Source: Candidatus Nitrosopumilus sp. | GTDB lineage: Archaea > Thermoproteota > Nitrososphaeria > Nitrososphaerales > Nitrosopumilaceae | Assembly: GCA_028343855.1 (NCBI GenBank) | Contig: JAOLZN010000006.1 | Coordinates: 1 to 64,000, forward strand | DNA: 64,000 bases | Direction of reading: 5' to 3' | Shown here: one piece after another, positions 8,050 through 17,184 of the stretch | Position numbering within the stretch: the first letter of the stretch is position 1 | Layout of the letters: the number at the start of each line of letters is the position of its first letter | Notes under the pieces: generated by a model | What the model was told of the DNA's origin: nothing | Seen by the model: the letters and a program-made list of their open reading frames with translations, nothing else | Database searches by the model: none | Translations under genes and position numbers: made by a program

Positions 8050-9452
8050 CAAAAATTGGTTTAGAAATTCACTGTCAATTAACAAATTTACAAAGCAAGT
8101 TATTTTGTTCATGTAAGGCAAACTATCGTGAATTTGAACCAAATGAAAACATATGTCCTGTATGTGCAGGAATGCCCGGCAGTTTGCCCAGATTAAACCA
8201 AGAAGCAGTCAAAAAAGCAACCATGATTGCAATGGCATTAAATTGCTCCACTCCGGAAAAAATTGCATTTTTTAGAAAAAATTACTTTTATCCAGATTTA
8301 CCTAAAAATTTTCAAATTACACAATTGAATATTTACGGTGATACCAGTGTTGGTGGTTCTGGAACAATATCTGTAGGAGATAAGAAAATTAGAATTACTA
8401 GAATTCAATTAGAAGAAGATCCTGGAAGATTAATCTATGAAGGTAGTTCTTCAAAAAATCAAATTACATTAGTAGATTACAACCGTGCAGGTACTCCGTT
8501 AGTTGAAATTGTGACTGAACCAGACTTTGAGACCCCCAAAGAAGTGCGTGATTTTCTAAACATTTTGTCAGATTTACTCAAAAACCTAGGAGTTGCAGAC
8601 CCTAGTTTAGAAGGAGCAATGCGTGCAGATGCCAATGTATCCATACATGGTGGAAATAAAGTTGAAATCAAAAACATTGGATCTTTTCATGATTTAGAAA
8701 AAGCAGCTCACTTTGAAATTACCCGACAAGAGAGTTTGCATGACAGGGACATACCAATTGCACAAGAAACAAGACACTGGGACGATAGACGAAAAATTAC
8801 CGTGTCTTCACGTTCAAAAGAGGAAGATATGGATTACAGATATTTTCTTGAAGGAGACATACCTTGGGTAAAGATAAATCCAGAAATTCGTACTGAATTA
8901 AAATCTGAAATGCCTGAAAGCATTAGTTCTAAAAAAGAGAGATATGTTACAAAATATAATATTCCAGAACAAGTTGCTGATGTTTTATCTTCAGATAAAT
9001 ATTATTCTGACATGTTTGAAAAATCACATACTGAATCAAATGCCAAAGAAGTTGCAAATATCATAACAACTGAATTAATGGGGTTAGAAGACACTAGAGA
9101 AAAACGTGAGGCATCAAAACTTACTGCCACTCATTTAAGAGACCTAGCTGATTCCATTCAAACTGGCAAGGTATCAAGAAATTCTTCTAAAAATGCTTTA
9201 CATGAAATTTTAAAAACAGGAAAAAGTGTATCACAGATTATTTCTGATTTAGATTTAGGTAATGTATCTGACGAATCAGAATTACTGAAAATAATTGAAA
9301 AAATAATATCTGACGAATCAGAAGCTGTAGAACAAACAAAATCTAATCCTCAAACAATTAACTATCTTGTAGGCAAAGTAATGCAAGCTACAAAAGGTAA
9401 GGCAGATCCTACATCTACATTAAATTTATTAAAAAAACAGATTGGCATATGA
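8046..9452 (+). CDS. gatB: Asp-tRNA(Asn)/Glu-tRNA(Gln) amidotransferase subunit B
   Basis: A 468-aa GatB. The N-terminal cradle domain starts IGLEIHCQLTN and carries a zinc site CSC (Cys21, Cys23) with CPVC (Cys37, Cys40). LEEDPGRLIYE and DYNRAGTPLVEIVTEPD are typical kinase/amidotransferase motifs, and the last 150 residues form the helical and YqeY-like tail that binds the tRNA. It activates the misacylated Asp or Glu with ATP and transfers ammonia. It overlaps gatA and the next gene by 4 nt each. Confidence 0.96.
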   Translation: MTKIGLEIHCQLTNLQSKLFCSCKANYREFEPNENICPVCAGMPGSLPRLNQEAVKKATMIAMALNCSTPEKIAFFRKNYFYPDLPKNFQITQLNIYGDTSVGGSGTISVGDKKIRITRIQLEEDPGRLIYEGSSSKNQITLVDYNRAGTPLVEIVTEPDFETPKEVRDFLNILSDLLKNLGVADPSLEGAMRADANVSIHGGNKVEIKNIGSFHDLEKAAHFEITRQESLHDRDIPIAQETRHWDDRRKITVSSRSKEEDMDYRYFLEGDIPWVKINPEIRTELKSEMPESISSKKERYVTKYNIPEQVADVLSSDKYYSDMFEKSHTESNAKEVANIITTELMGLEDTREKREASKLTATHLRDLADSIQTGKVSRNSSKNALHEILKTGKSVSQIISDLDLGNVSDESELLKIIEKIISDESEAVEQTKSNPQTINYLVGKVMQATKGKADPTSTLNLLKKQIGI

Positions 9453-9712
9453 TGGATTTATCTCTAGAGGATATAGAATTCATCAAAATTCTTGCAACAT
9501 CAGATGCCACAATTTTACAAGCAGGTATGAATGAGGCTACAAAAAAAAGATTAGATGACAGAGTAGGAGTAATTTTGCGCAAATACTATCATGAAAACAC
9601 CAGAAATACAGGCACAGAGTGTACAGATCAGTTATTAAAATTTGGAATTACTGAAGATGATGGCAAAGCAGCAATTGCATGTGCAAGACGTCTCGGTATA
9701 AATATCTCATAA
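9449..9712 (+). CDS. 87-aa protein of unknown function, coupled to gatB
   Basis: Starts inside the gatB stop (ATGA overlap) and is therefore likely co-translated with it. It is a small helical protein with a basic stretch near the middle (ATKKRLDDRVGVILRKYYHE), two cysteines and GKAAIACARRLGINIS at the C-terminus. I do not recognise a domain. Its place as last gene of the gat operon suggests a role in tRNA amidation or translation, but that is inference from position only. Confidence 0.8.
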   Translation: MMDLSLEDIEFIKILATSDATILQAGMNEATKKRLDDRVGVILRKYYHENTRNTGTECTDQLLKFGITEDDGKAAIACARRLGINIS

Positions 9713-9756
9713 ATTAAAAAATCTTTTTACGGTCAAAGTATTGAAAAAAATGAAAC

Positions 9757-11682
9757 TTGTCAAATTTTGAATTCATTCCTAAACCTGAACAATATCAAAA
9801 ATCCAATATTTACAAATTTATGAAAAAACACAATATTTTATCATTAGAAGAATTATCAGAAAAATCAAAAAATAATTTGGAATGGTTTTGGGAATCAGTA
9901 GAAAAAGATATTGGAATTATTTGGGATGAACCATATACAAAAACATTGGATACTTCAAACGGAATTCCATGGACAAAATGGTTTGTTGATGGAAAAACAA
10001 ATCTGTATAATTCATCAGTAGAAAAATTTACAAAAACAACCCCTGAAAAAATAGCCTATAATTTTATTTCAGAAGATGGTGTTGAAACAAAATTATCATA
10101 TTCTGAATTAAACACAAAGGTATCAAAACTTGCAAACGTTTTCAAATCTTTAGATGTGAAAAAAGGAGATGTAATTGCAATATATTTGCCAATGATTGAA
10201 GAGGCGATTGTATCAATACTTGCTGCAGCAAAAATTGGAGCTGTTCAAACTATTGTTTTTTCAGGATATAGCTCTGAATCATTAAAAACAAGATTGCAGG
10301 ATTGTCATGCAAAAATATTGTTAACTTCAGATGGATTTCATAGAAAAGGTAAGACAATATCTCAAAAGATAACTGTAGATGCAGCAATAATTGATACAGA
10401 TATTGAAAAAATTATTGTTGTTTCTTACAAAGGAATTGATAAATTTGAAAAATCAGATAAAATTCAATTTTATGATGATTTGATTTTACAACAAGATGAC
10501 ACCTGTGATACTGAGATCATGAATTCTGAAGATCCCTTGTTCATTTTGTATACGTCTGGAACTACTGGAAAACCAAAAGGAGTGGTTCATACACATGGTG
10601 GTTTTTCTGTTTTTGCAGGTCATCAGGCATCATATTTGGTGAATATGGGCCAAAATGATAGACTGTTTTGGCCTGCTGATATTGGCTGGATAACTGGTCT
10701 AGTTTGGAACGTGTATGGTCTCTTACTGGTAGGGTCTAGTGCAGTAATTTATGATGGCGCCTTAGATTTTCCAAATTCAGATAGAGTATGGGAAATATTG
10801 TCAAAATATCAAGCAACAATATTTGGAATTTCCCCAACTGCTGTAAGATTATTTAAAAAAATTAATTCAAACCCTCAAAACAAATTTTCTTTAGATTCAT
10901 TACAAAACATTCCTACAACTGGAGAACCATTAGATGAAGACTCATGGTGGTGGTTATTTGAAAATGTTGGAAATAAAAAAATTCCAATAATGAATTTGTC
11001 AGGAGGAACCGAGATTGGTGGTGCCATGTTATCGGTATTTCCTGGAATGAAGTTAAAACCATCAACTGTAGGAATTCCAGTTCCGGGAATGAATCTGGAT
11101 GTTGTTAATGATGATGGCGAATCTGTTAAGGAGGAAAACGGATATTTGGTAATTAAATCACCATGGCCTGGAATGACTAGAGGTTTGTTAAATGATGATC
11201 AAAGATACATTGAGACATACTGGTCTAAATTTGAAAACATCTGGTTTCATGGAGATTATGTCCTAAAAGATGGGGATAACTTGTGGTATATGCAAGGTAG
11301 AACTGATGATGTGATCAATGTCTCAGGTCATAGAATGAGTACTGCAGAAATTGAACATACTGTAATTTCTCATAAAAAAATATCCGATGCAGCATCCATT
11401 GCAATTCCTGATGATATAACAGGGGAAGCAATTGTGGTATTTTTTGTACCTGAAAATAAGGATGACGCAAATTTAGAAAATGAAATTATGGAGTACATTT
11501 CTAAAAAGATTGGTAAGATTGCAAAACCAAGGCTAATTATTCAATTAAGTGACCTTCCAAAAACACGAACAGGAAAAATTATGCGTAGATTATTGAAATC
11601 AAAGGTTTTGGGTAATCCTTTAGGAGATTTGTCATCACTGGAAAATCCTCACATATTAAATGAAATTCAAAAAATCAATTAA
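9757..11682 (+). CDS. AMP-forming acyl-CoA synthetase (acetyl-CoA synthetase-like)
   Basis: A 641-aa ANL-superfamily enzyme. The P-loop YTSGTTGKPKGVVHTHGG (about 265-282), the LSGGTEIGG motif, RTDDVINVSGHRMSTAEIE (hinge) and the C-terminal catalytic-lysine motif PKTRTGKIMRRLL are all present, so it should be active. It activates a carboxylic acid with ATP and joins it to CoA. Acetate-specific enzymes have WWQTE where this protein has LSGGTE; a Gly at the Trp site enlarges the acyl pocket in characterised homologues, so propionate-, hydroxyacid- or longer-chain substrates are possible. The start is TTG; the nearby ATG at 9750 is out of frame. Confidence 0.92.
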   Translation: MSNFEFIPKPEQYQKSNIYKFMKKHNILSLEELSEKSKNNLEWFWESVEKDIGIIWDEPYTKTLDTSNGIPWTKWFVDGKTNLYNSSVEKFTKTTPEKIAYNFISEDGVETKLSYSELNTKVSKLANVFKSLDVKKGDVIAIYLPMIEEAIVSILAAAKIGAVQTIVFSGYSSESLKTRLQDCHAKILLTSDGFHRKGKTISQKITVDAAIIDTDIEKIIVVSYKGIDKFEKSDKIQFYDDLILQQDDTCDTEIMNSEDPLFILYTSGTTGKPKGVVHTHGGFSVFAGHQASYLVNMGQNDRLFWPADIGWITGLVWNVYGLLLVGSSAVIYDGALDFPNSDRVWEILSKYQATIFGISPTAVRLFKKINSNPQNKFSLDSLQNIPTTGEPLDEDSWWWLFENVGNKKIPIMNLSGGTEIGGAMLSVFPGMKLKPSTVGIPVPGMNLDVVNDDGESVKEENGYLVIKSPWPGMTRGLLNDDQRYIETYWSKFENIWFHGDYVLKDGDNLWYMQGRTDDVINVSGHRMSTAEIEHTVISHKKISDAASIAIPDDITGEAIVVFFVPENKDDANLENEIMEYISKKIGKIAKPRLIIQLSDLPKTRTGKIMRRLLKSKVLGNPLGDLSSLENPHILNEIQKIN

Positions 11683-11723
11683 AAATAAAAAATCTTATAT
11701 CTTTTATTGACTAAAACTATACG
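11683..11723 (+). promoter_or_regulatory. TATA-like promoter for the 50-aa ORF
   Basis: TTATAT at about 11694-11699 lies 25-30 nt before the ATG at 11724, the spacing expected of a leaderless archaeal transcript (TATA centred near -27 from the start). Confidence 0.4.
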
Positions 11724-11876
11724 ATGATTTCATCAACCGCCAATGAAAAGATTATCTCAGATTTTCAAAAGCAAGTGGATTCAATTAATGCACAAAAGCA
11801 ACTGGCATTTGTAGAGAAAAAAGAATTAATTTTGAAAGACAGTGATACTCTAAAACGTCCAAGCTATCATTTGTAA
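11724..11876 (+). CDS. 50-aa hypothetical protein
   Basis: A short ORF missed by the track: MISSTANEKIISDF, then QVDSINAQKQLAFVEKKE, ending PSYHL. It is predicted to be helical and charged, without cysteines or membrane segments. A well-placed TATA box upstream is the best evidence that it is expressed. The rest of the 11877-12018 gap shows nothing beyond AT-rich sequence before the aminotransferase. Confidence 0.5.
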   Translation: MISSTANEKIISDFQKQVDSINAQKQLAFVEKKELILKDSDTLKRPSYHL

Positions 11877-12018
11877 AAATTATGAGCCATATTCACACAT
11901 GACCATCACTATTGTAAAATGTGGATATTAATTCTCAGTAAGGGGTTTAGAAAATTCACCATTTGATATTTTCTATTTCACATTAACTGAATAAATCAAA
12001 CTACGATAAAATTGATTA

Positions 12019-13338
12019 TTGAAATTCATCGTTGATCAACAAGTTGAAGACATTGAGATGCCAGAAAATCTCAAATTAAATACATTTTTACAGGAATTTC
12101 ACTCAGATTGTCATAAACCTGAATGTGGTTTTGGTTTCTATGGATTTGCATTTGGACAATCACCATTTGCAGTACCAAAAATAATGCAAGAGGCATTAAT
12201 TAAAAATTCCAATAAAGGAGAATATGCAGCAGTTCCAGGAATTCCTGAATTACGAAATGCTATTTCAAAATACAATAAGCATTATTTTCACATGGATGTG
12301 GCTCCTGAACGCATCTATGTGGGTCCTGGAACTAAGGAACTAATCTTCAATCTTTTAGAAATTTTACATGGAACTGTGATTTTACCCACACCTGCATGGC
12401 TAGGATACCTACCGCAAATCAGATTTTTACAAAAAAATTATCACATGTTATCAACTAGAGCAAATAAGAAAATATCTCCCAGTGATTTACGAAAATTAGC
12501 ATTAAGATTACAAGATAGACAAAAAATCTTGATTTTAAACAATCCCAATAATCCTACAGGTTTACTGTATGATCAATTAGAATTAGAAGAAATTGCAGAT
12601 GTATGTCGAGAGCAAAATATTGTAGTAATATCTGATGAGATTTATGCTCAAACTACGTTTAATTTTTCAAAATTTGTCAGTATGGGAAAAATTTACCCTG
12701 AAGGAACTTTTGTAACAAATGGATTATCAAAATCACATGCAGCTGGAGGTTATAGATTGGGTTATGTTGTTTTTCCACAACATACAACAGAACTAAAATC
12801 ACAATTTAAAAAAATACTAGCTACAGAATATACTGCAGTATCAACTCCAATACAGCATGCAGCTGTAGCTGGATTTGAAATAAGTAAAGAAATGGATGAG
12901 TATTTTGAGATTACTCGAAACATACATCACATAATGGGAGAATATACTCATGATGTATTATTAGAAATTGATGGAGTTAAAGCAACAAAACCTGATGCAA
13001 CATTCTATCTTTTAGCTGATTTTAATGCATTTGCTACAGATTTACAAAAAGTAAAAATTTCAACATCACAAAAATTATCAGAATCCTTGATGGTTCATCC
13101 ATATCATACTGCAATAGTAGGGGGAGACAGCTTAGTTTTAGAAAGAACTGACTATAGTGCACGAATCGCATATGTGGATTATGATGGAGCTAAAGTATTT
13201 GAAAATTATAAAAATCAAAAACCGAAAACTCATTCAGAAAGAACTGAATTTGTAATGAATAATGCTCCGAAAACAGTAGGGGGAATCAAGATGATTGCAA
13301 GATTTTTTGAAGATATTAAAAATGCAAAAATTCCTTAA
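12019..13338 (+). CDS. PLP-dependent aminotransferase, class I/II
   Basis: A 439-aa fold-type I aminotransferase. NNPNNPTGLLYD (about 174-185) and ISDEIYAQT (Asp that contacts the PLP ring nitrogen) are followed by the Schiff-base lysine in NGLSKSHAAGGYRLGYV. The substrate cannot be told from sequence; aspartate- or aromatic-type and alanine-type enzymes share these motifs. The C-terminus beyond about 390 (KNQKPKTHSERTEFVMN) is longer than in common AATases. The track start is TTG at 12019; the ATG at 12058 (MPENLKLNTF) is an alternative. Confidence 0.88.
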   Translation: MKFIVDQQVEDIEMPENLKLNTFLQEFHSDCHKPECGFGFYGFAFGQSPFAVPKIMQEALIKNSNKGEYAAVPGIPELRNAISKYNKHYFHMDVAPERIYVGPGTKELIFNLLEILHGTVILPTPAWLGYLPQIRFLQKNYHMLSTRANKKISPSDLRKLALRLQDRQKILILNNPNNPTGLLYDQLELEEIADVCREQNIVVISDEIYAQTTFNFSKFVSMGKIYPEGTFVTNGLSKSHAAGGYRLGYVVFPQHTTELKSQFKKILATEYTAVSTPIQHAAVAGFEISKEMDEYFEITRNIHHIMGEYTHDVLLEIDGVKATKPDATFYLLADFNAFATDLQKVKISTSQKLSESLMVHPYHTAIVGGDSLVLERTDYSARIAYVDYDGAKVFENYKNQKPKTHSERTEFVMNNAPKTVGGIKMIARFFEDIKNAKIP

Positions 13339-13439
13339 TTGTTTTACATTTGTGACTAAAATTTCTGAAAAATCTTACATAAACCCAAAATCCACGATCA
13401 GATCTGTTGCAATTGAACATCTAATTAATGATTAATGAA

Positions 13440-14666
13440 TTATTTAGATCTTTTTTTGATTTGTTGAGCAACCATTGGTAAAAATGCACCCACATCAGAT
13501 ACAATTCCAAGTGCTTGCCATGTACCTCTATCCATCAATTTAGTCACTGTTGGCTGACTAATATCCACAACAATTACCTTCACGCTAGCTGGTAGCATAT
13601 TTCCAGTTGCAATAGAGTGAAGCATAGTTGAAATCATGATTACCATATCTGCTCCTTTGAGAACTTTCTTGTATTGTCTTTGAGCTTCTGCAACATCAGT
13701 AATTACATCAGGTAATGGGCCATCATCACGAATTGAACCTGCTAAAACAAACGGAATATTATTTTTCACACATTCATACATTATTCCTTTAGTCAATTTT
13801 TTAGTTTTAACCATATTTGCAATTGACCCTGCCTTGAAAACTGCATTTATGGTATCCATGTGATTTCTATGACCATGATATGCCAATGTGGCATCTTTGA
13901 CATTCATTCCCAGTGAAGTTCCAAGTGTTGCATATTCTATATCATGAACAGCTAATGCATTTCCTGCCAAAACCCCATCAATGTACCCTGATCTAATTAA
14001 TTCAGATACTGAATCATCAGCGCCAGTGTGTACAATTGCAGGACCTCCAACAATTACAATTTTTCCACCTTTCTTCTTTGTATTGTAAATATCATCAGCT
14101 ACCTGTTTTGCAATATGTTGAGTTGGTCTTTCACTAGAGCTAGAACTTCCCATGAATTCAAATACGTTAACACCCTCTCTTGGACGTTCTGGTGGAGTGA
14201 TTTTAACTCCATCTTCACCAACAATAATTTGATCAGCTTTTTTCACATCTCTTACTGGAACACAAAATGCCTTGTTTCCTTTTACGACAATACATTTGTC
14301 CATCATCATATTTTCAACTGTAACCCATTTTCCTTTGAGAAAAACTTGAGTGTGATTATTGGTAGTACTGTAAAAGTTGTCTGGCATGACATAATTTTTT
14401 GGTGATTTTTTTAATTGAATTTCTTTTTGAATTTTTGATACTGCACCTTCACGGTATATTGTTTTTAGAATTTCATCCAAATGAGATTGATCTTTACCTG
14501 TAACTGTTAATCTTGCATAGGAATGATCTTTTTTCTTTGTTCCAATATCAATTTCTTCAACATTAAACTCTCCTTTCAAATCCATAATTTTATCAAAAAT
14601 CTTTGTTAGGATGGATGAATCTATTAAATGTCCACTAACTTCAATTTCTTGGGAGAATTTACTCAT
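13440..14666 (-). CDS. archaeal-type ornithine cyclodeaminase (TIGR00300 / LOR-SDH domain family)
   Basis: A 408-aa protein of the archaeal TIGR00300 family, unrelated in fold to the mu-crystallin type. It has an N-terminal LOR/SDH-like domain (about 1-110, SQEIEVSGHLIDS) and a C-terminal Rossmann-like NAD-binding half with IVIVGGPAIVHTGAD and VLAGNALAVHDIEYA. Known members deaminate ornithine to proline, which would give this organism its proline route. It is monocistronic, flanked by unrelated small genes. The function is established for the family, not tested here. Confidence 0.88.
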   Translation of the reverse strand: MSKFSQEIEVSGHLIDSSILTKIFDKIMDLKGEFNVEEIDIGTKKKDHSYARLTVTGKDQSHLDEILKTIYREGAVSKIQKEIQLKKSPKNYVMPDNFYSTTNNHTQVFLKGKWVTVENMMMDKCIVVKGNKAFCVPVRDVKKADQIIVGEDGVKITPPERPREGVNVFEFMGSSSSSERPTQHIAKQVADDIYNTKKKGGKIVIVGGPAIVHTGADDSVSELIRSGYIDGVLAGNALAVHDIEYATLGTSLGMNVKDATLAYHGHRNHMDTINAVFKAGSIANMVKTKKLTKGIMYECVKNNIPFVLAGSIRDDGPLPDVITDVAEAQRQYKKVLKGADMVIMISTMLHSIATGNMLPASVKVIVVDISQPTVTKLMDRGTWQALGIVSDVGAFLPMVAQQIKKRSK

Positions 14667-14787
14667 TTTCTTACTATTTCATAATCATAACTAAAGGTTT
14701 TACTCAAGTTTTGTTTACAAAACCCACACCTATGTCCCTTAGGTATCTTAGGTATGATTTTTCATAAATTATTCTGATTTTAAAACA

Positions 14788-15021
14788 TTATTGGTAATGC
14801 ACTTTATTATCGTTGATCTTGTCTTTGGGGGTAGTGATAGTTCTATCTGATCCTTTACAGTAATTTTTTCCCTTGAAATGCTTGTGAATTTTAATTTTAG
14901 CTATCTTAACACTATCGATTCCATATGCTCCATTGTGTTCTGATACTTCTTCACTAACAATGTGACAATTCATGGATACATTACACCACTTACACATTAT
15001 TTTCATTTTATCCTCTTTCAT
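14788..15021 (-). CDS. small Cys-rich protein, HKHFKG-CKGS family, 77 aa
   Basis: Paralogue of the 64-aa gene at 3199. It has CKWC near residue 10, two further Cys/His residues, then KIHKHFKGKNYCKGSDRTI and a charged tail. A zinc site formed by the two CxxC-type cysteines, the H and the last C is plausible. The upstream CTTAAGG, about 25-30 nt from the ATG, marks a leaderless promoter. Function unknown. Confidence 0.7.
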   Translation of the reverse strand: MKEDKMKIMCKWCNVSMNCHIVSEEVSEHNGAYGIDSVKIAKIKIHKHFKGKNYCKGSDRTITTPKDKINDNKVHYQ

Positions 15022-15122
15022 ACTATTTGTGTAAAAATCGTGCCCTTAAGCCTATTTACCATGTCTAATTTTAAAATAATTTCTGATTTTTAAAATAAAT
15101 AATCCCTCAATTTTTTATTATT

Positions 15123-15248
15123 ATGGATAAAAGAGATATTTTGGTTTTGATTTCAATTATGTTAGGAGCTGGAATTCCTGTATCATTGATGATTTTAGTT
15201 GCTAATGGAATTATCAAATTACCATTAAGTAATCTTGGAACAAACTAA
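15123..15248 (+). CDS. 41-aa single-pass membrane microprotein
   Basis: Reads MDKRDILVLISIMLGAG, then IPVSLMILVANGI, ending SNLGTN: one long hydrophobic helix with a charged N-terminus. It is below the track cut-off. Similar one-helix microproteins occur at 27649, 48511, 56944 and 59147 in this window. It is convergent with the surface-protein gene downstream. Confidence 0.5.
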   Translation: MDKRDILVLISIMLGAGIPVSLMILVANGIIKLPLSNLGTN

Positions 15249-15286
15249 TCTAAAAATTATTTTTTAAATTTGAAATATGAAAAATT

Positions 15287-16102
15287 TTATTTTCTTTTTT
15301 TAATTCCAAAAATTACAATAGCTGGAACTGCAAGATACATTCCCAAATTCAATATAATTACTGAAATTCCAATACTCAAAACTTCTGACTCAGACTCTGC
15401 ATTTTCCATTAATGATAGTGTGGAAATCATTGGAGTGATTGCAAGTTTGACTGCTTCTTTGAATAGTGGATTTTCACGTTCATAATCTGCAATTGTTGGA
15501 CTAAATGAGTAATAGATATTGTTGAATGTGCTCATGAAAGCAGATCCTGATTTAGTTTGTAGTAATTGATTATCTCTTAGTTCTCTTAATTGTTGAATTT
15601 GTGGTACTAGTTCACTACCGTATGTAGCTGTTGCAATTAAACAACCACCTCCTTCATCAGTAGATTGTTCATTTGAAACTACTTCAGTTTGAGTTGTTCC
15701 ATCTTCAGACAAGGTAACAGGTTCATTAATTGTAAATGATTCTTGTACACATACATCATATTCAGGTACACAAACTTCTAGATTCCAAGTTCCATAAACC
15801 AAATCATCAGTAGAATCGATTTTATTGTCTACTATGTATGCAGGTTTACTTGTATCTATACTCCCAGGATAATTTCCAGGTGAACTATCGGGTTTTGTAG
15901 TTTTAAATGTAATTTCAGTAGATGCCGGTGCATCGCCAGTTACACGGTATCTAGTATAATCTGCATCTTCATAAATTTCTAAACTGTTAATTGTTAATTG
16001 AGTTATTTCTTCCATATCTTCTTCAGATGCATGTGCTTCTTGCACTAGAATTGTTCCAATCATGGCAACTGCCAGTATTACAATAATGAAGATATGGTTC
16101 AT
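15287..16102 (-). CDS. secreted or surface protein with C-terminal CFI-box-like motif and TM anchor
   Basis: 271 aa. Residues 1-26 form a signal peptide (IIVILAVAMIGTILVQEAHA). Residues about 30-130 look like a beta-sandwich with two cysteines in LEVCVPEYDVCVQE. Then comes GGGCLIATATYGSELVPQIQ, followed by QLRELRD and FSPTIADYEREN, and a final hydrophobic helix ending KKRK. This tripartite tail resembles the CFI-box C-terminal domain found on exported proteins of many prokaryotes, suggesting cell-surface anchoring or processing at the Cys. The ligand of the sandwich is unknown. Confidence 0.75.
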   Translation of the reverse strand: MNHIFIIVILAVAMIGTILVQEAHASEEDMEEITQLTINSLEIYEDADYTRYRVTGDAPASTEITFKTTKPDSSPGNYPGSIDTSKPAYIVDNKIDSTDDLVYGTWNLEVCVPEYDVCVQESFTINEPVTLSEDGTTQTEVVSNEQSTDEGGGCLIATATYGSELVPQIQQLRELRDNQLLQTKSGSAFMSTFNNIYYSFSPTIADYERENPLFKEAVKLAITPMISTLSLMENAESESEVLSIGISVIILNLGMYLAVPAIVIFGIKKRK

Positions 16103-16147
16103 TTTATTTTCTAAGAATTACTTCTATTTAGATAATCATTTTTGTGC

Positions 16148-16768
16148 CTAAATTGAAGAATTTAGATGATTTATCACAAATTGATGTTTAAACAAATACA
16201 ATTCAATTGCTTCTTGATTGATTTTTTCTTTTATTGGAATATTTTTTAATTTTTTAATTATTTTTGAATACATATCGAGACATTTTTTATGATCTTCGTC
16301 TGCTTGAGAAATCATATTTTTTGGAATTTTATCCATTGATTTGTAGTATGTAATAAGAAATGAGAGTTGTTGAATTCTGTCTAAAATTAAACTGATACTA
16401 TCAAAAATAGTTTTTCCTTTTTTGCTTAGATCAAGTGGAGTATCTGAATCTATTTTGAATAAATTTGACTGAGTGGATAAATTCCTATAAAATAAAGTCA
16501 AAATTCCGTCAATTCCTTTCAAATAATTTTCCACTTGAGTATGAATTGTTAGATAATTTGTTTCCTCAATAGAATATTGAGCAGGTGTAGTTTCATCATT
16601 TATTAGAATAAATCCTAATGGTTCTGAATTTGTTTTAGTATTCTTTTTAATAATATTTATCAAATCATCATCAGTACATTTAAAAATATTTTTCATTTCA
16701 TCTAATGTTGAAGAAGTGACTTTTGTTAAATGTAGAAATATTTTTTTTTCAAGTTCAGGCTTTGTCAT
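16148..16768 (-). CDS. hypothetical protein, 206 aa, possible winged helix at N-terminus
   Basis: The first 75 residues (PELEKKIFLHLTKVTSSTLDEM) look like a winged helix-turn-helix; the rest (about 80-206) is helical and may dimerise. No enzyme motif was seen. It could be a transcription factor with an effector-binding helical domain, but I do not recognise the family. It lies 45 nt downstream of the surface-protein gene's start region on the same strand. Confidence 0.65.
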   Translation of the reverse strand: MTKPELEKKIFLHLTKVTSSTLDEMKNIFKCTDDDLINIIKKNTKTNSEPLGFILINDETTPAQYSIEETNYLTIHTQVENYLKGIDGILTLFYRNLSTQSNLFKIDSDTPLDLSKKGKTIFDSISLILDRIQQLSFLITYYKSMDKIPKNMISQADEDHKKCLDMYSKIIKKLKNIPIKEKINQEAIELYLFKHQFVINHLNSSI

Positions 16769-16822
16769 GTAAATACTTGAAAATCACAGGCTTTAAGGGA
16801 TACAAAAATTATTATTAAAAAT

Positions 16823-17179
16823 TTAAACTGGAAGAATTACTTTACCTTCAAATTTTTGTATATTGTCTTTCTCAAAAACTTTTTCTAAATTTTCTTTTTG
16901 GAGTTTAGTTACACCTTGAACTATAGTTTTTGAGGAACCAGTGCTATCAACTAAAGCTAGAATATATCCACTATTGTCAGTCAAAATGAATCCTGCTGAT
17001 TCGTCAACAAATGCATATAGATTCTCCTCACCCACGGGTTTCCATACATTGGATTTTGTATCAGTAAGTGCCAAAGCAGGCATTGCTTTGCCATCTGTTA
17101 GAGTATTAAGATATTCTCTAGCTTCTGCAACTCTTTTTTGACCTAATTTTAATGCCTGAAAATATTGCATATTCATCAA
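16823..17179 (-). CDS. hypothetical protein, 118 aa
   Basis: A compact alpha/beta protein with VDESAGFILTDNSGYILALVD, a run of predicted strands. I cannot assign a family with confidence. It is divergent from the 119-aa gene at 17185. If that gene used its most upstream ATG the two coding regions would overlap by 28 nt, which argues for the later TTG start there. Confidence 0.65.
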   Translation of the reverse strand: MMNMQYFQALKLGQKRVAEAREYLNTLTDGKAMPALALTDTKSNVWKPVGEENLYAFVDESAGFILTDNSGYILALVDSTGSSKTIVQGVTKLQKENLEKVFEKDNIQKFEGKVILPV

Positions 17180-17184
17180 ATTAT

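Noticed and set aside
14028-14405. 125-aa plus ORF opposite ornithine cyclodeaminase
   Set aside because: Aromatic-rich, random-looking sequence complementary to the real gene.
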